NCBI GenBank assembly: GCA_964459065.1
Contig: CAYWMN010000005.1
Location: 1-31,946, forward strand
Length of the DNA: 31,946 nt
Direction: 5' to 3'
Source of the DNA: JAMCXS01 sp964459065
GTDB taxonomy: Bacteria; Acidobacteriota; Terriglobia; UBA7540
Shown here: in pieces, positions 16,706-25,210 of the stretch
Numbering within the stretch: position 1 is the stretch's first letter
Layout: every line of letters begins with the position of its first letter
Notes under the pieces: generated by a model
Databases searched by the model: none
The model's input: only the letters and a program-made list of their open reading frames with translations
What the model was told of the DNA's origin: nothing
Position numbers and translations under genes: made by a program

Positions 16706-16734
16706 AGTATAGAATATACGAATATACGAGTCAA
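16706..16734 (-). promoter_or_regulatory. Sigma70-type promoter of the arsR-tusA-qmo/hdr-dsrE operon
   Basis: On the minus strand TTGACT (16734-16729) and TATACT (16711-16706) are separated by exactly 17 nt, one and one mismatch from consensus. The expected start of transcription falls at about 16699-16701, at or next to the arsR ATG (16697). Confidence 0.75.
16707..16728. promoter_or_regulatory. Candidate ArsR operator overlapping the promoter spacer
   Basis: On the plus strand GAATATAC occurs twice in tandem (16712-16719 and 16720-16727), and GTATA-GAA-TATAC (16707-16719) is a perfect palindrome. The repeats fill the -35/-10 spacer and enter the -10 box, the usual place for ArsR autorepression. 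The bound protein is inferred to be the adjacent ArsR. Confidence 0.5.
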
Positions 16735-17198
16735 TAGTTATTTTAAGAGGGTGCGAAGATTTATTCCGCCCGGAGGTTTTTCCGAAGCCTCGCCGTCGAG
16801 CCTGAACCCGTTGCCGGCTCGATCACGGGTCCGGCCAATGCACTCGGGGGTCGAGCTTCAATGAAGCGGCGGGGATCCAGGCAGGATTCGTGAAGCCTGA
16901 TCATTTGTCCGGGGGTTGAGGTAACCATTGAGACTCTTAACGCCAAAGCGGCTAACTTACCAGCCGCTGGCCCGAAGCTGCCTGCAACTTCACATTAGCG
17001 CTTGATAAGTTTGCCAACAGTGACCCCCATCACAAAATTGAAGCCTATTCGCGCAGGGTGGCGATTCCCTATCATTTGAGCTAAGGCCCAACCGCACGCG
17101 AGGGCTTAAAGCCCGGTTAGTCGGCAACTTGGAGCTTTTTGGCAGGCTCACTTTGATGATCAGTCGGCAAGCCGGCAGTGAGATCTGATATAGCCGCA
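16735..17198. other. Non-coding stretch upstream of the sulfur operon, up to the assembly gap
   Basis: About 460 bases without a gene, RNA or riboswitch I can support. Short open frames here have no ribosome binding site or recognisable product. One small inverted repeat is listed separately. The sequence stops at the N run, so a gene end or leader may be lost in the gap. Confidence 0.6.
16947..16968. repeat. Short perfect inverted repeat
   Basis: AGCGGCT (16947-16953) and AGCCGCT (16962-16968) can form a 7-bp stem with an 8-nt loop. No T-run follows on either strand, so a terminator is not supported. Confidence 0.35.
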
Positions 17199-17298
17199 NN
17201 NNNNNNNNNNNNNNNNNNNNNNNNNNNNNNNNNNNNNNNNNNNNNNNNNNNNNNNNNNNNNNNNNNNNNNNNNNNNNNNNNNNNNNNNNNNNNNNNNN
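17199..17298. other. Assembly gap of 100 N
   Basis: Exactly 100 N, the conventional filler for a scaffold gap of unknown length. The linkage between the sulfur operon and metH therefore rests on scaffolding, and the leader of metH may be incomplete. Confidence 0.99.
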
Positions 17299-17359
17299 GG
17301 TCATGCATTACCTTCCCTGTTGCAGCATCCGGGGTCCTAAGAAGGGAAATATTAAGCAC

Positions 17360-20300
17360 ATGAAAACAAGCCAACCCCGTGTCAGTCCGCTCGAAAGCCT
17401 CCTGGAGGAGCGCATCGTCATCCTTGATGGGGCGATGGGCACCATGATCCAGACCCACAATCTGAGCGAGGCGGACTACCGCGGCGCGGAGTTTGCCGGC
17501 CATCCCCGGGACCTGCGGCAGAACAACGACGTGCTGAACCTGACGCAGCCCCACATCATCGAGAGTATTCACAGTCAATACCTCGAGGCGGGCGCCGACA
17601 TCATTGAGACGAATACCTTCAACTCCAACGCGGTCTCGATGGCCGAGTATGGACTCCAGGATCGCGTTGCCGAGCTGAATGCCGCCGGCGCAAGGGCGGC
17701 AAAGCGCGCCGTGGAACAGTTCACGGCCGCGAAGCCGGAGCGCCGCTGCTTTGTGGCAGGCTCGATGGGCCCCACCAGCCGAACGGCTTCGGTCTCGCAG
17801 GACGTCGCCAACCCGGCAAGCCGCGGCACGAGCTTCGAACAATTACGGGGCGCCTACTACGAGCAGGCGCGCGCGCTGGTTGAAAACGGGGTCGACCTGT
17901 TGCTTCTCGAAACGGTTTTCGACACGCTCAACGCCAAGGCCGCGCTGTTCGCGATCGAGCAGTACTTTGAGGAATCGGGCCGCCGGGTTCCCCTGATGGT
18001 ATCGGTCACGATTGTGGACCAGAGCGGCCGCACGCTTTCCGGGCAAACCATCGAAGCCTTCTGGATCTCGGTCTCGCACATTCCCATGCTCAGCGTCGGC
18101 ATCAACTGTGCGCTGGGCGCCAAGCAGATGCGGCCCTATCTCGAGGAGCTTTCGCAGATCGCGTCCGTTTACATCAGTTGCTATCCGAATGCAGGCTTGC
18201 CGAACGCCTTCGGAGGCTTTGATGAAACACCGGAACGCATGGCGCAGGACCTGGGCGGGTTTGCCGCAAACGGCTGGGTAAACATCGTCGGGGGCTGCTG
18301 CGGCACAACGCCCGCTCATATCCGGGCCATTGCCGAAGCCGTGCGCACGGCCAAGCCTCACCGCCGCATGAAGCCCGATAGCATCACGCGGTTCAGCGGG
18401 CTTGAACCGCTCACTTTCCGGCGGGACATGAACTTCGTCAACGTCGGTGAGCGGACCAACGTTACCGGGTCCCCCAAGTTTGCCAAGCTCATCCTGAACG
18501 GCCAGGTTGAAGAAGCGCTGGCCGTGGCGCGGCAGCAGGTTGAAGCCGGCGCGCAGATTATCGACGTCAATATGGATGAAGGCATGCTCGATTCCGAGCA
18601 AGCCATGACCACCTTTCTGAACTACATCGCCTCCGAACCGGACATCGCGCGGGTGCCGATCATGGTCGACAGCTCCAAGTGGAGCGTGATCGAAGCGGGC
18701 CTGCGCACCATCCAGGGCAAAGGCGTGGTGAATTCCATCAGCCTCAAGGAAGGCGAGGAAGTCTTTAAGCAGCATGCGCGCCTGGTTCGGCGCTACGGCG
18801 CGGGCGTGATTGTGATGGCGTTCGACGAACGCGGCCAGGCTGATACCGCGGAGCGCAAGGTCGAAATCTCAAAGCGGGCTTACCGCATCCTGACCGAGGA
18901 GGTGGGCTTTCCTCCCGAAGACATTATCTTTGATCCCAACGTCCTGACCGTCGCCACCGGCATGGACGAACATGCCAACTACGCCGTGAATTTCATCGAG
19001 GCGGCGCGCCAGATCAAGGCCACGCTGCCGCACGCCAAGGTAAGCGGGGGGATCAGCAACCTTTCGTTTTCGTTCCGCGGCAACAAAGTGGTGCGCGAGG
19101 CGATGCACACCAGCTTTCTCTACCACGCCATCCGCGCCGGCATGGATATGGGCATCGTCAATGCAGGCCAACTGGGCATCTATGAAGAAATCCCCAAAGA
19201 CCTCCTGGCACTGGTCGAGGACGTGATCCTGAACCGGCGCCCGGACGCAACCGAGCGCTTGCTGGCCTTTGCTGATTCGGTCAAGCAAGAGGGCCGGAAG
19301 GCCGTCAAAGAAGACGCCTGGCGCAAAGGAACGGTGGAAGAGCGCCTTTCGCACGCGCTCGTCAAAGGCATTGTCGAGTACATCGAAGCGGATACGGAAG
19401 AGGCACGCCAAAAGTACAGCCGCCCGCTGGAAGTGATTGAAGGTCCGCTGATGGCCGGCATGAACGTGGTGGGCGACCTGTTCGGCTCCGGCCGCATGTT
19501 TCTGCCGCAGGTGGTCAAAAGCGCGCGCGTGATGAAGAAGTCGGTGGCCTATCTGCTGCCTTTTCTTGAAGAGGAAAAGCGCCTGACGGGCGGCGCGAGG
19601 GCCGCCGGGAAGATTGTCATGGCTACCGTAAAAGGCGACGTCCACGACATCGGCAAGAATATTGTCGGCGTGGTGCTCGGCTGCAACAATTACGAGGTCG
19701 TGGACCTGGGCGTGATGGTGCCGTGCGAAAAAATTCTGCAGACGGCGCGGGAGACGGGCGCGGACATGATCGGCCTAAGCGGCCTGATTACCCCGTCCCT
19801 TGACGAGATGGTCCACGTGGCCAGGGAAATGGAGCGCGAAGGCTTCACGGTGCCTCTGCTGATCGGCGGCGCGACCACCAGCCGCGCGCACACCGCCGTC
19901 AAGATTGCCCCCGGGTACAGCCAGCCGGTGGTGCACGTCCTGGACGCCTCGCGCGCCGTGGGCGTCGTGGGACAACTGGCGAGCGCAGAACTAAAGCCTG
20001 CGTTCACGGAAAAGAATCGCATTGAACAGGAAAAAACCAGGGAAGCTCACCGCGGGCCGCGATCCCAGAAGCTGCGGACGCTCGATGAGGCGCGGCAACG
20101 GCGGCTCAAATTCGACTGGGCCCACTATACCCCGCCGAAGCCTTCATTTACAGGAATTCAAGTCCATCGACCCGTACCGCTCGAAGAAATCGTGCCCTAC
20201 ATCGATTGGACGCCCTTTTTCCACGTCTGGGAATTGCGCGGAATTTATCCCGGGATTTTCGAAAAGCCGGATGTGGGGCCCAAGGCCCGGGAGTTGTTCG

Positions 20301-21055
20301 ACGACGCGCAGAAGCTTCTGGACCGGATCGTCCGCGAGAATCTGCTGGAGGCGCGCGCCGTCATGGGATTCTTTCCGGCGGTGAGCATTGGCGACGACAT
20401 TGAGGTCTACGCCGACGAATCGCGCACCAACGCCTGCGCGACACTCTACACTCTGCGGCAGCAGATCGAAAAGCCTGACGGCGAACCCAACCTGGCGATG
20501 GCGGATTTCATCGCTCCGTACGATTCCGGCCGCCCGGACTACGTGGGCGCCTTTGCGGTGACCGCGGGCATTCACATTGAATCGCTGGTCGATACGTTCC
20601 AGAAGGAACATGACGATTACAACGCCATCATGGCCAAGGCCCTGGCCGATCGCCTGGCTGAAGCGCTGGCTGAGCTCACCCACAAACGCGCGCGCGACGC
20701 CTGGGGTTACGGCCGCGAGGAGCAGTTCAACAACGATGAACTGATCCATGAGCGCTACCGCGGCATTCGCCCGGCGCCTGGTTACCCAGCCCTACCCGAT
20801 CATACCGAAAAGCGCACGCTCTTCAACTTGCTGCAGGTCGAGCCAAACACCGGCATCCGGCTGACAGAGAATTTCGCCATGCACCCCGCAGCCTCCGTGA
20901 GCGGCTTCTATTTCTCGCACCCCGAATCCCGTTATTTTGCCGTGGGCAAAATTGAGCGCGATCAGGTGCTCGATTATCAACGGCGGAAAGGAATGGAAGT
21001 TTCAACCGTCGAGCGATGGTTGGCGCCCTATCTCAATTACGATTCCGGCAAGTAA
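17360..21055 (+). CDS. metH: Cobalamin-dependent methionine synthase (1231 aa, complete)
   Basis: MetH transfers a methyl group from methyl-tetrahydrofolate to homocysteine through cobalamin. All modules are present. The homocysteine domain (about 10-335) starts with ILDGAMGTMIQ and has zinc ligands C250, C313 and C314 (GINCALG, GGCCGTTP). The pterin domain (about 355-620) includes FVNVGERTNVTGS and DVNMDEGML. The cobalamin cap and Rossmann domains (about 650-880) include KGDVHDIGKNIVG, with H762 as the lower axial ligand. The AdoMet reactivation domain (about 930-1231) contains RPAPGYPALPDH and HPAASVSGFYFSHP. The length is close to the 1227 aa of the E. coli enzyme. The start at 17360 is the first ATG that gives a normal N-terminus; the purine-rich GAAGGGAA upstream is rather far. 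The gene stands alone, 61 nt after the N gap, so any riboswitch would be hidden in the gap. Confidence 0.97.
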   Translation: MKTSQPRVSPLESLLEERIVILDGAMGTMIQTHNLSEADYRGAEFAGHPRDLRQNNDVLNLTQPHIIESIHSQYLEAGADIIETNTFNSNAVSMAEYGLQDRVAELNAAGARAAKRAVEQFTAAKPERRCFVAGSMGPTSRTASVSQDVANPASRGTSFEQLRGAYYEQARALVENGVDLLLLETVFDTLNAKAALFAIEQYFEESGRRVPLMVSVTIVDQSGRTLSGQTIEAFWISVSHIPMLSVGINCALGAKQMRPYLEELSQIASVYISCYPNAGLPNAFGGFDETPERMAQDLGGFAANGWVNIVGGCCGTTPAHIRAIAEAVRTAKPHRRMKPDSITRFSGLEPLTFRRDMNFVNVGERTNVTGSPKFAKLILNGQVEEALAVARQQVEAGAQIIDVNMDEGMLDSEQAMTTFLNYIASEPDIARVPIMVDSSKWSVIEAGLRTIQGKGVVNSISLKEGEEVFKQHARLVRRYGAGVIVMAFDERGQADTAERKVEISKRAYRILTEEVGFPPEDIIFDPNVLTVATGMDEHANYAVNFIEAARQIKATLPHAKVSGGISNLSFSFRGNKVVREAMHTSFLYHAIRAGMDMGIVNAGQLGIYEEIPKDLLALVEDVILNRRPDATERLLAFADSVKQEGRKAVKEDAWRKGTVEERLSHALVKGIVEYIEADTEEARQKYSRPLEVIEGPLMAGMNVVGDLFGSGRMFLPQVVKSARVMKKSVAYLLPFLEEEKRLTGGARAAGKIVMATVKGDVHDIGKNIVGVVLGCNNYEVVDLGVMVPCEKILQTARETGADMIGLSGLITPSLDEMVHVAREMEREGFTVPLLIGGATTSRAHTAVKIAPGYSQPVVHVLDASRAVGVVGQLASAELKPAFTEKNRIEQEKTREAHRGPRSQKLRTLDEARQRRLKFDWAHYTPPKPSFTGIQVHRPVPLEEIVPYIDWTPFFHVWELRGIYPGIFEKPDVGPKARELFDDAQKLLDRIVRENLLEARAVMGFFPAVSIGDDIEVYADESRTNACATLYTLRQQIEKPDGEPNLAMADFIAPYDSGRPDYVGAFAVTAGIHIESLVDTFQKEHDDYNAIMAKALADRLAEALAELTHKRARDAWGYGREEQFNNDELIHERYRGIRPAPGYPALPDHTEKRTLFNLLQVEPNTGIRLTENFAMHPAASVSGFYFSHPESRYFAVGKIERDQVLDYQRRKGMEVSTVERWLAPYLNYDSGK

Positions 21056-21116
21056 AGCGCGAACGGACCGCAAGGGCTTCGGCCCACGCGCCGTATCGAA
21101 CTGCAGGCAGTAAATC

Positions 21117-21150
21117 TCCGGAGCGCCGTATCCGTTTAGGCGGCTCCGGA
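21117..21150 (+). terminator. Hairpin 61 nt after metH, terminator-like without T tract
   Basis: TCCGGAGCGCC pairs with GGCGGCTCCGGA with one bulged base, giving an 11-bp GC-rich stem around an 11-nt loop. A smaller UUCG-type hairpin (GGGC-TTCG-GCCC, near 21074-21085) precedes it. No T-run follows, so factor-independent termination is uncertain. Confidence 0.45.
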
Positions 21151-21222
21151 ACCCTATCGTCCCCCACGCACAAGCTCCCCAATTTGATTCCGCCTCCTCA
21201 CGGCATCCCAGAGGGAACCTAA

Positions 21223-21246
21223 GGTATACTGGCATCTGGCTCGGCG
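21223..21246 (+). promoter_or_regulatory. Shared promoter block of the first NHL gene
   Basis: GGTATACT, nine bases, then CTCGGCG. The same arrangement occurs before the second NHL gene at 29888-29911. In both cases the last base of GGTATACT is 79 nt before the A of the start codon. The octamer reads as an extended -10; no good -35 box is seen. Confidence 0.55.
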
Positions 21247-21308
21247 CCTCGGAAGGAGACCCCCAGTCAATTCCCAAATATAAGTGAATATTCGTTGGAG
21301 GTAAGGAT

Positions 21309-22595
21309 ATGAATCAGAGTCAATTTGCGCCTGCGAGAACAGGCTTTCGCTATTTCTGGATTGTACTAGCCCTCGCTCTTTGGGCTGCCCCTCTCAGGGC
21401 ACAACAAGGCGTGACGATTGGGCAGGCAAGGATTCTCCCGTCCGTCGTCAAGCTGGAACCCGGGCAACAGCAGCACTTCAAGGTTCTGATGCCGCATTGG
21501 TTGATTTCAACAACAGTGATGAAAGACGTCAAATGGTCGGTCAACGACATCCCCGGCGGCAATGCGGAAATTGGCACCATCGATTCCAACGGCAACTACC
21601 GAGCGCCGGAAAACGCTCCCAAGCCTCACGAAATTCACATCTGCGCGGTCGCAAATGGCGCGGCCAACCGCTATCTCTGGGCAACCGTCATCATCGGCCA
21701 CGCGAACCCCACCTACAAAATGGTTCGGGACTGGGGAGAAAAGAAGGGCCATCTGGTCCATCTCAAGTCTCCGCACGGCATCACGCTTGACAACGACGGC
21801 AACCTCATTATTGCCGACGAAGGCAGCAACCGCGTTCTGCGATATACACCGGATGGAAAGTTCCTGGGAGAAATCGGAAGGGGCCCGGGCGATTCCGAGA
21901 GGCGGCAAATGCCCGGCGGCTACTTCAAAGCTCCGCGCGCCTCTGCAGTGGATGCTGAAGGAAATATTTTTGTCAGCGATGAAGGTACCGGCGAACGCAT
22001 CGAGGCGTTCAACCCCCAGGGCAAGTTCCTTTTCAGGTTTGGGCTCAAAGGAAACAGCCCGGGCATGTTGCTTCGCCCCCATGGAATGCAATTTGACAGC
22101 GAGGGGCGGCTCTTTGTGGACGACGTTGATAACTTCCGAATCAGCGTCTACACTCACTCAGGCAAATTCCTCTATTCCTGGGGCCATGGCGGACTCAACC
22201 CCGGCGGTCTGAATCCTCCCCACGGCCTGTTCCTGGACCGCAATGACGACGTGTTCGTCGACAGCTTTTACGGGCCCGCCCAGAAGTTTACGGCTCAGGG
22301 GGACTTCCTGCGCGCATTTGCGTATGCCAACCCGCCCGACGGCCCGATTATTTTTCACACTCTGAATGGCGACCAGTGGGGCGACATCTATATCACGGCG
22401 CTGCCCTTAAAACGCAATCCCAAACATTACGTCACCATCCTGAAATATAACGACAACGGCGACTTCGTCACCACCCTGAGCACGTCAACTCCTGACCGCA
22501 ATGTAACCTGGGTCGCGGTTGCCAAGGACGGCACGGTCTATGCCCTTTACCACGGAAAGACCGAAGTGGGCGTCCAGGTTTTCAAGGAGCAATAG
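21309..22595 (+). CDS. Secreted NHL-repeat beta-propeller protein, copy 1 (428 aa)
   Basis: The start at 21309 follows a GGAGG 7 nt upstream. A Sec signal peptide spans residues about 1-32 (hydrophobic core YFWIVLALALWAAPL, cleavage after RAQ or nearby). Residues about 33-130 look like an Ig-like domain of the bacterial type (SVNDIPGGNAEIGTIDSNGNYRAP). NHL repeats then follow from about 150 to the end: PHGITLDNDGNLIIADEGSNRVLRYTPDGKFLG, ASAVDAEGNIFVSD, RPHGMQFDSEGRLFVDDVDNFRISVY and PPHGLFLDRNDDVFVDS. Such propellers usually bind partners or small ligands; no catalytic residues can be named. It is about three-quarters identical by eye to the protein at 29974-31263. It converges on the cytochrome b gene. 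Confidence 0.93.
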   Translation: MNQSQFAPARTGFRYFWIVLALALWAAPLRAQQGVTIGQARILPSVVKLEPGQQQHFKVLMPHWLISTTVMKDVKWSVNDIPGGNAEIGTIDSNGNYRAPENAPKPHEIHICAVANGAANRYLWATVIIGHANPTYKMVRDWGEKKGHLVHLKSPHGITLDNDGNLIIADEGSNRVLRYTPDGKFLGEIGRGPGDSERRQMPGGYFKAPRASAVDAEGNIFVSDEGTGERIEAFNPQGKFLFRFGLKGNSPGMLLRPHGMQFDSEGRLFVDDVDNFRISVYTHSGKFLYSWGHGGLNPGGLNPPHGLFLDRNDDVFVDSFYGPAQKFTAQGDFLRAFAYANPPDGPIIFHTLNGDQWGDIYITALPLKRNPKHYVTILKYNDNGDFVTTLSTSTPDRNVTWVAVAKDGTVYALYHGKTEVGVQVFKEQ

Positions 22596-22665
22596 AAGAA
22601 GCAGGAGAAGCCACGATGCGGGGTCTCGCGGCCAGCCGGCCGTTGCAGGCTCTAATTCGCCGGGT

Positions 22666-22710
22666 CAAGGGGAAGAACCGGCGGCTGCACGCCGCGCGGT
22701 TCTTCCCTTG
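22666..22710. terminator. Long hairpin between convergent NHL and cytochrome b genes
   Basis: CAAGGGGAAGAACCG (22666-22680) pairs with CGGTTCTTCCCTTG (22697-22710) with one bulged G, and CGGC/GCCG extends the stem inward. It ends 25 nt from the cytochrome b stop and starts 70 nt after the NHL stop, so it can serve both transcripts. There is no T-run on either side. Confidence 0.6.
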
Positions 22711-22735
22711 CAGGACCGGTCGAGTGATCTTGACG

Positions 22736-24187
22736 CTAGTGAGAAGGCGAAACGGCAACAGGCTGGCTGACGCTGGTCGTCTTCTGTTGATCGTCGCGTT
22801 TGCGGGTCTTCAGGAAGGCGACGAGATTGTCGAGTTGTTGTGAAGTCAGGATGCCGCCAAAGGCGGGCATCAGCTTCGCCCCGTTAACGATTCGGATGGT
22901 CATATCGGCGGGGGTCAGGCGGTCACCCACGTAGGTCAGATCGGGTCCGCGGTGTCCGCCACGCCCGTCGATGGAATGGCAAAACTGGCAGCCCTTCTTA
23001 TGGAATAAGACTCCGCCCTCATAGACCGGGCCGCTTGTCGCGCCAATCATCTGGGTCGTGAGGGGTTTGGCGGCGAAATCCGGTGACCAGGGCGCACGCT
23101 TGCCCTCAATCCATAGGGTACCGATCGCAACCCAGATCAGAAGCACCACGCCCATCGCCCAGGGCCGGCGCAGCGGATGCCGCTCGCCACGGTTCCTCAA
23201 GATCGGAACCAGCATGAGAATCACGCCAAAAACCAAGGGACCGAACACAATGACACTGTTTTCGAGGCCAGGCGGCAGCAAAGCCAGCACCGCAAAATAC
23301 CACAGAAAGTACCAATCGGGCCGAGGATAGGCCTTGAGGATCGTGGGATCGGGCGGCGCGGCCAACGGCGGCGCTCCATAAACGGCTGCGAGGATCACCA
23401 GCAGCACGATCATTCCGACGGCAAACACCACGTCGCGCCATGCAGCATCGGGCCAGAAAGGCTTTCCCTCTCGCTTAAGGAGGTCCGCATACCATTTCTT
23501 GTACGTTTTCGGGTCCACCTTGCGGCCTTTAACCGGCGGTTCGGAAATGCCGTGTTTCAAGACCAGCGCCAGGTGGGCGCCGAGGGCAGCAAAGATAATC
23601 GCCGGAATAAAGAAAACGTGGAAGGCGAAGAACCGGCTCAACGTGGCGCCGCCCACCGTGTTTCCTGCCAGGATAAAATGGGCGACGTACTTGCCCATCA
23701 CCGGAACTCTTCCGGCCTGTTCCGCACCCACGATCACGGACCAGACGGCCACGTTGTCCCAACGCAGCAATTGCCCGGTAAAAGCCATGGCCAGCGTCAG
23801 CAACAGGAGGACAGCTCCCGTTAGCCAGTTCAGCTCGCGTGGATACTTGTAGGATCCATGCAGGAAAACCCGCATCACGTGGATGCCGACAAGCAGCACC
23901 ATCGCGGAAGCGCCAAAGTAATGCAGGCCGCGCAACAGGTGGCCCATCAAGGCCTTGTGGCTGATAAACTGGAGGCTGTTATACGCATGGGCGGTTGACG
24001 GTACGTAGGCCGTCGCCAGGGCGATTCCCGTAACAATCTGGAGAATAAAAGCCGCCAGCGTGGCGCTGCCGAAGACGTACCACCATCCCGTCCCAGGAGG
24101 TACCGGGTGGCATGCGAGATGCTCCCAGAGGCCAGCGAGTCCCGTCCGATCGTCAAGTTCGTGCCAGAGGCGATTAAGAAGCTTCAT
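22736..24187 (-). CDS. Cytochrome b (bc complex) fused to a C-terminal cytochrome c domain (483 aa)
   Basis: This is the membrane quinol-oxidising subunit of a bc-type complex. Counting from the ATG at 24187, the four haem ligands of cytochrome b are H89 and H103 (HYFGASAMVLLVGIHVMRVFLHG) and H190 and H205. PDWYFLW (290-296) is the Qo-site PEWY variant. Eight or so hydrophobic helices are visible. Residues about 385-460 form a cytochrome c domain with CQFCH (C400, C403, H404) and a likely axial Met at 440 (KLMPAFGG). The start is uncertain: an in-frame GTG at 24205 adds six residues, and neither has a good ribosome binding site. The gene is the last of the respiratory operon, after a 214-nt gap from the Rieske gene. 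No separate cytochrome c1 gene is nearby, so the fused domain probably passes electrons to the oxidase. Confidence 0.9.
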   Translation of the reverse strand: MKLLNRLWHELDDRTGLAGLWEHLACHPVPPGTGWWYVFGSATLAAFILQIVTGIALATAYVPSTAHAYNSLQFISHKALMGHLLRGLHYFGASAMVLLVGIHVMRVFLHGSYKYPRELNWLTGAVLLLLTLAMAFTGQLLRWDNVAVWSVIVGAEQAGRVPVMGKYVAHFILAGNTVGGATLSRFFAFHVFFIPAIIFAALGAHLALVLKHGISEPPVKGRKVDPKTYKKWYADLLKREGKPFWPDAAWRDVVFAVGMIVLLVILAAVYGAPPLAAPPDPTILKAYPRPDWYFLWYFAVLALLPPGLENSVIVFGPLVFGVILMLVPILRNRGERHPLRRPWAMGVVLLIWVAIGTLWIEGKRAPWSPDFAAKPLTTQMIGATSGPVYEGGVLFHKKGCQFCHSIDGRGGHRGPDLTYVGDRLTPADMTIRIVNGAKLMPAFGGILTSQQLDNLVAFLKTRKRDDQQKTTSVSQPVAVSPSH

Positions 24188-24401
24188 AAGAAAACGAGTC
24201 CACACCCAATGAATAAGAGTCTGCCCGGCGATACCCGCATTGGCTTGCCGGAGTCTTCCAACAGCTTTCTAAAAGGTTCAATCCATCGAAAAATCCAGGG
24301 TGGCGATTCCGAGGCCGCTGAAATTGCGTTCGGGCAGAAGAATCACTCCCCAAGCCCGCGCGACAAAATCCGCGCCAGGCCGCCACGCCCCACTTCCAGG
24401 C

Positions 24402-24938
24402 TTAGGTGGTCGTAATCGGCACCGGGCTGGTGAGGACCTCAACCTGGCCGTTGCGCACGCGAACAGGATAGCGCGGAAGCGGCTTGGGCGGCGGCCCGGA
24501 AGCCACATTCCCGTTCTCGTAGTAAACGCCTCCGTGACACGGACACAGGAAAAGCTCCGCGTCCGCCAACCACCTCACAGGACAGCCAAGGTGAGTGCAA
24601 TCAACCGAAAAGGCGGTAAAATTTTCTTCGCTGTCGCGACGAAGCCACGCCGCCGTCCGAGCGGCGATTCCAGCCCAGGGAAGCGGCGAGGAATCAACAA
24701 ACGCAACCTCGACCGTCGCCCCGACCTCGAACTTTTCCAAAGGTCCAACGGGCCGCCAGAACCGTGGCGTTTTCTCGATCAGAGGAGCCACCAGAAAACC
24801 GATAATAGGAATGCCGACAAGACCTGCTGCAAAAGTCCCCAGCCCAAGGCTCAATACCGTGAGGAATCGCCGCCGGCTCCTGATTTCCAGCGTCGTTCTC
24901 CCCGGACACTTATTGGGCTCCGGGATGTCTGTGCTCAT
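24402..24938 (-). CDS. Rieske iron-sulfur protein of the bc-type complex (178 aa)
   Basis: The Rieske signature is complete: CTHLGC (C114, H116, C119) and CPCHGG (C132, C134, H135). The [2Fe-2S] ligands are C114, H116, C132 and H135, with C119-C134 as the structural disulfide. A Tat-type anchor precedes it: RSRRRFLTVLSLGLG near 20-34 and a transmembrane helix to about 52. The start at 24938 has GGAG 9 nt upstream and overlaps the end of the preceding small membrane gene by 29 nt; a longer start would add an unlikely hydrophobic lead. The protein takes one electron from quinol at the Qo site of cytochrome b and passes it to a cytochrome c domain. Confidence 0.95.
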   Translation of the reverse strand: MSTDIPEPNKCPGRTTLEIRSRRRFLTVLSLGLGTFAAGLVGIPIIGFLVAPLIEKTPRFWRPVGPLEKFEVGATVEVAFVDSSPLPWAGIAARTAAWLRRDSEENFTAFSVDCTHLGCPVRWLADAELFLCPCHGGVYYENGNVASGPPPKPLPRYPVRVRNGQVEVLTSPVPITTT

Positions 24939-25182
24939 GACGAAGATCTCCAATCCATCCGGAAATACCAATAACCAACAAAACAACTCCAACCAAAGAC
25001 ATCAGATAGTTCGTCTCAATTCCCCAGAAGAGACACATCACGCCGAGGGCCAGGACAAGCGGCATGTAGGTTGGGCGAGGGATGTTGACGTCCAGCGGCT
25101 TGGTGGTCCACTCAGCCGACGCAGATACGGCTTGACCGGTCCCTTCCGCCTTCGCTATAGGGTCTTTGCTTGAAGTATCCAT
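24910..25182 (-). CDS. Small membrane protein of the oxidase operon (90 aa)
   Basis: The N-terminal 35 residues are polar. Two adjacent hydrophobic helices follow (about 40-57 MPLVLALGVMCLFWGIE and 60-77 MSLVGVVLLVIGISGWIGD), then a basic/His tail. GAGG 7 nt before the ATG at 25182 supports the start. Size and place after ctaG recall small subunit IV-type accessory proteins of haem-copper oxidases, but no conserved motif proves it. The end overlaps the Rieske start by 29 nt, which suggests coupled translation. Confidence 0.8.
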   Translation of the reverse strand: MDTSSKDPIAKAEGTGQAVSASAEWTTKPLDVNIPRPTYMPLVLALGVMCLFWGIETNYLMSLVGVVLLVIGISGWIGDLRHEHRHPGAQ

Positions 25183-25210
25183 ATCAAAACCTCATTCTGC
25201 TGTTGCCGCC

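Noticed and set aside
16761..16946. Minus-strand 61-codon open frame upstream of arsR
   Set aside because: No ribosome binding site, no hydrophobic or domain pattern, and no operon context.
17041..17359. Possible cobalamin or SAM riboswitch before metH
   Set aside because: No B12-box or SAM-box consensus is visible in the remaining sequence; most of the possible leader is missing in the N gap.
24174..24386. Minus-strand 70-codon open frame between the Rieske and cytochrome b genes
   Set aside because: It overlaps the cytochrome b start in another frame, has no ribosome binding site and no recognisable motif.
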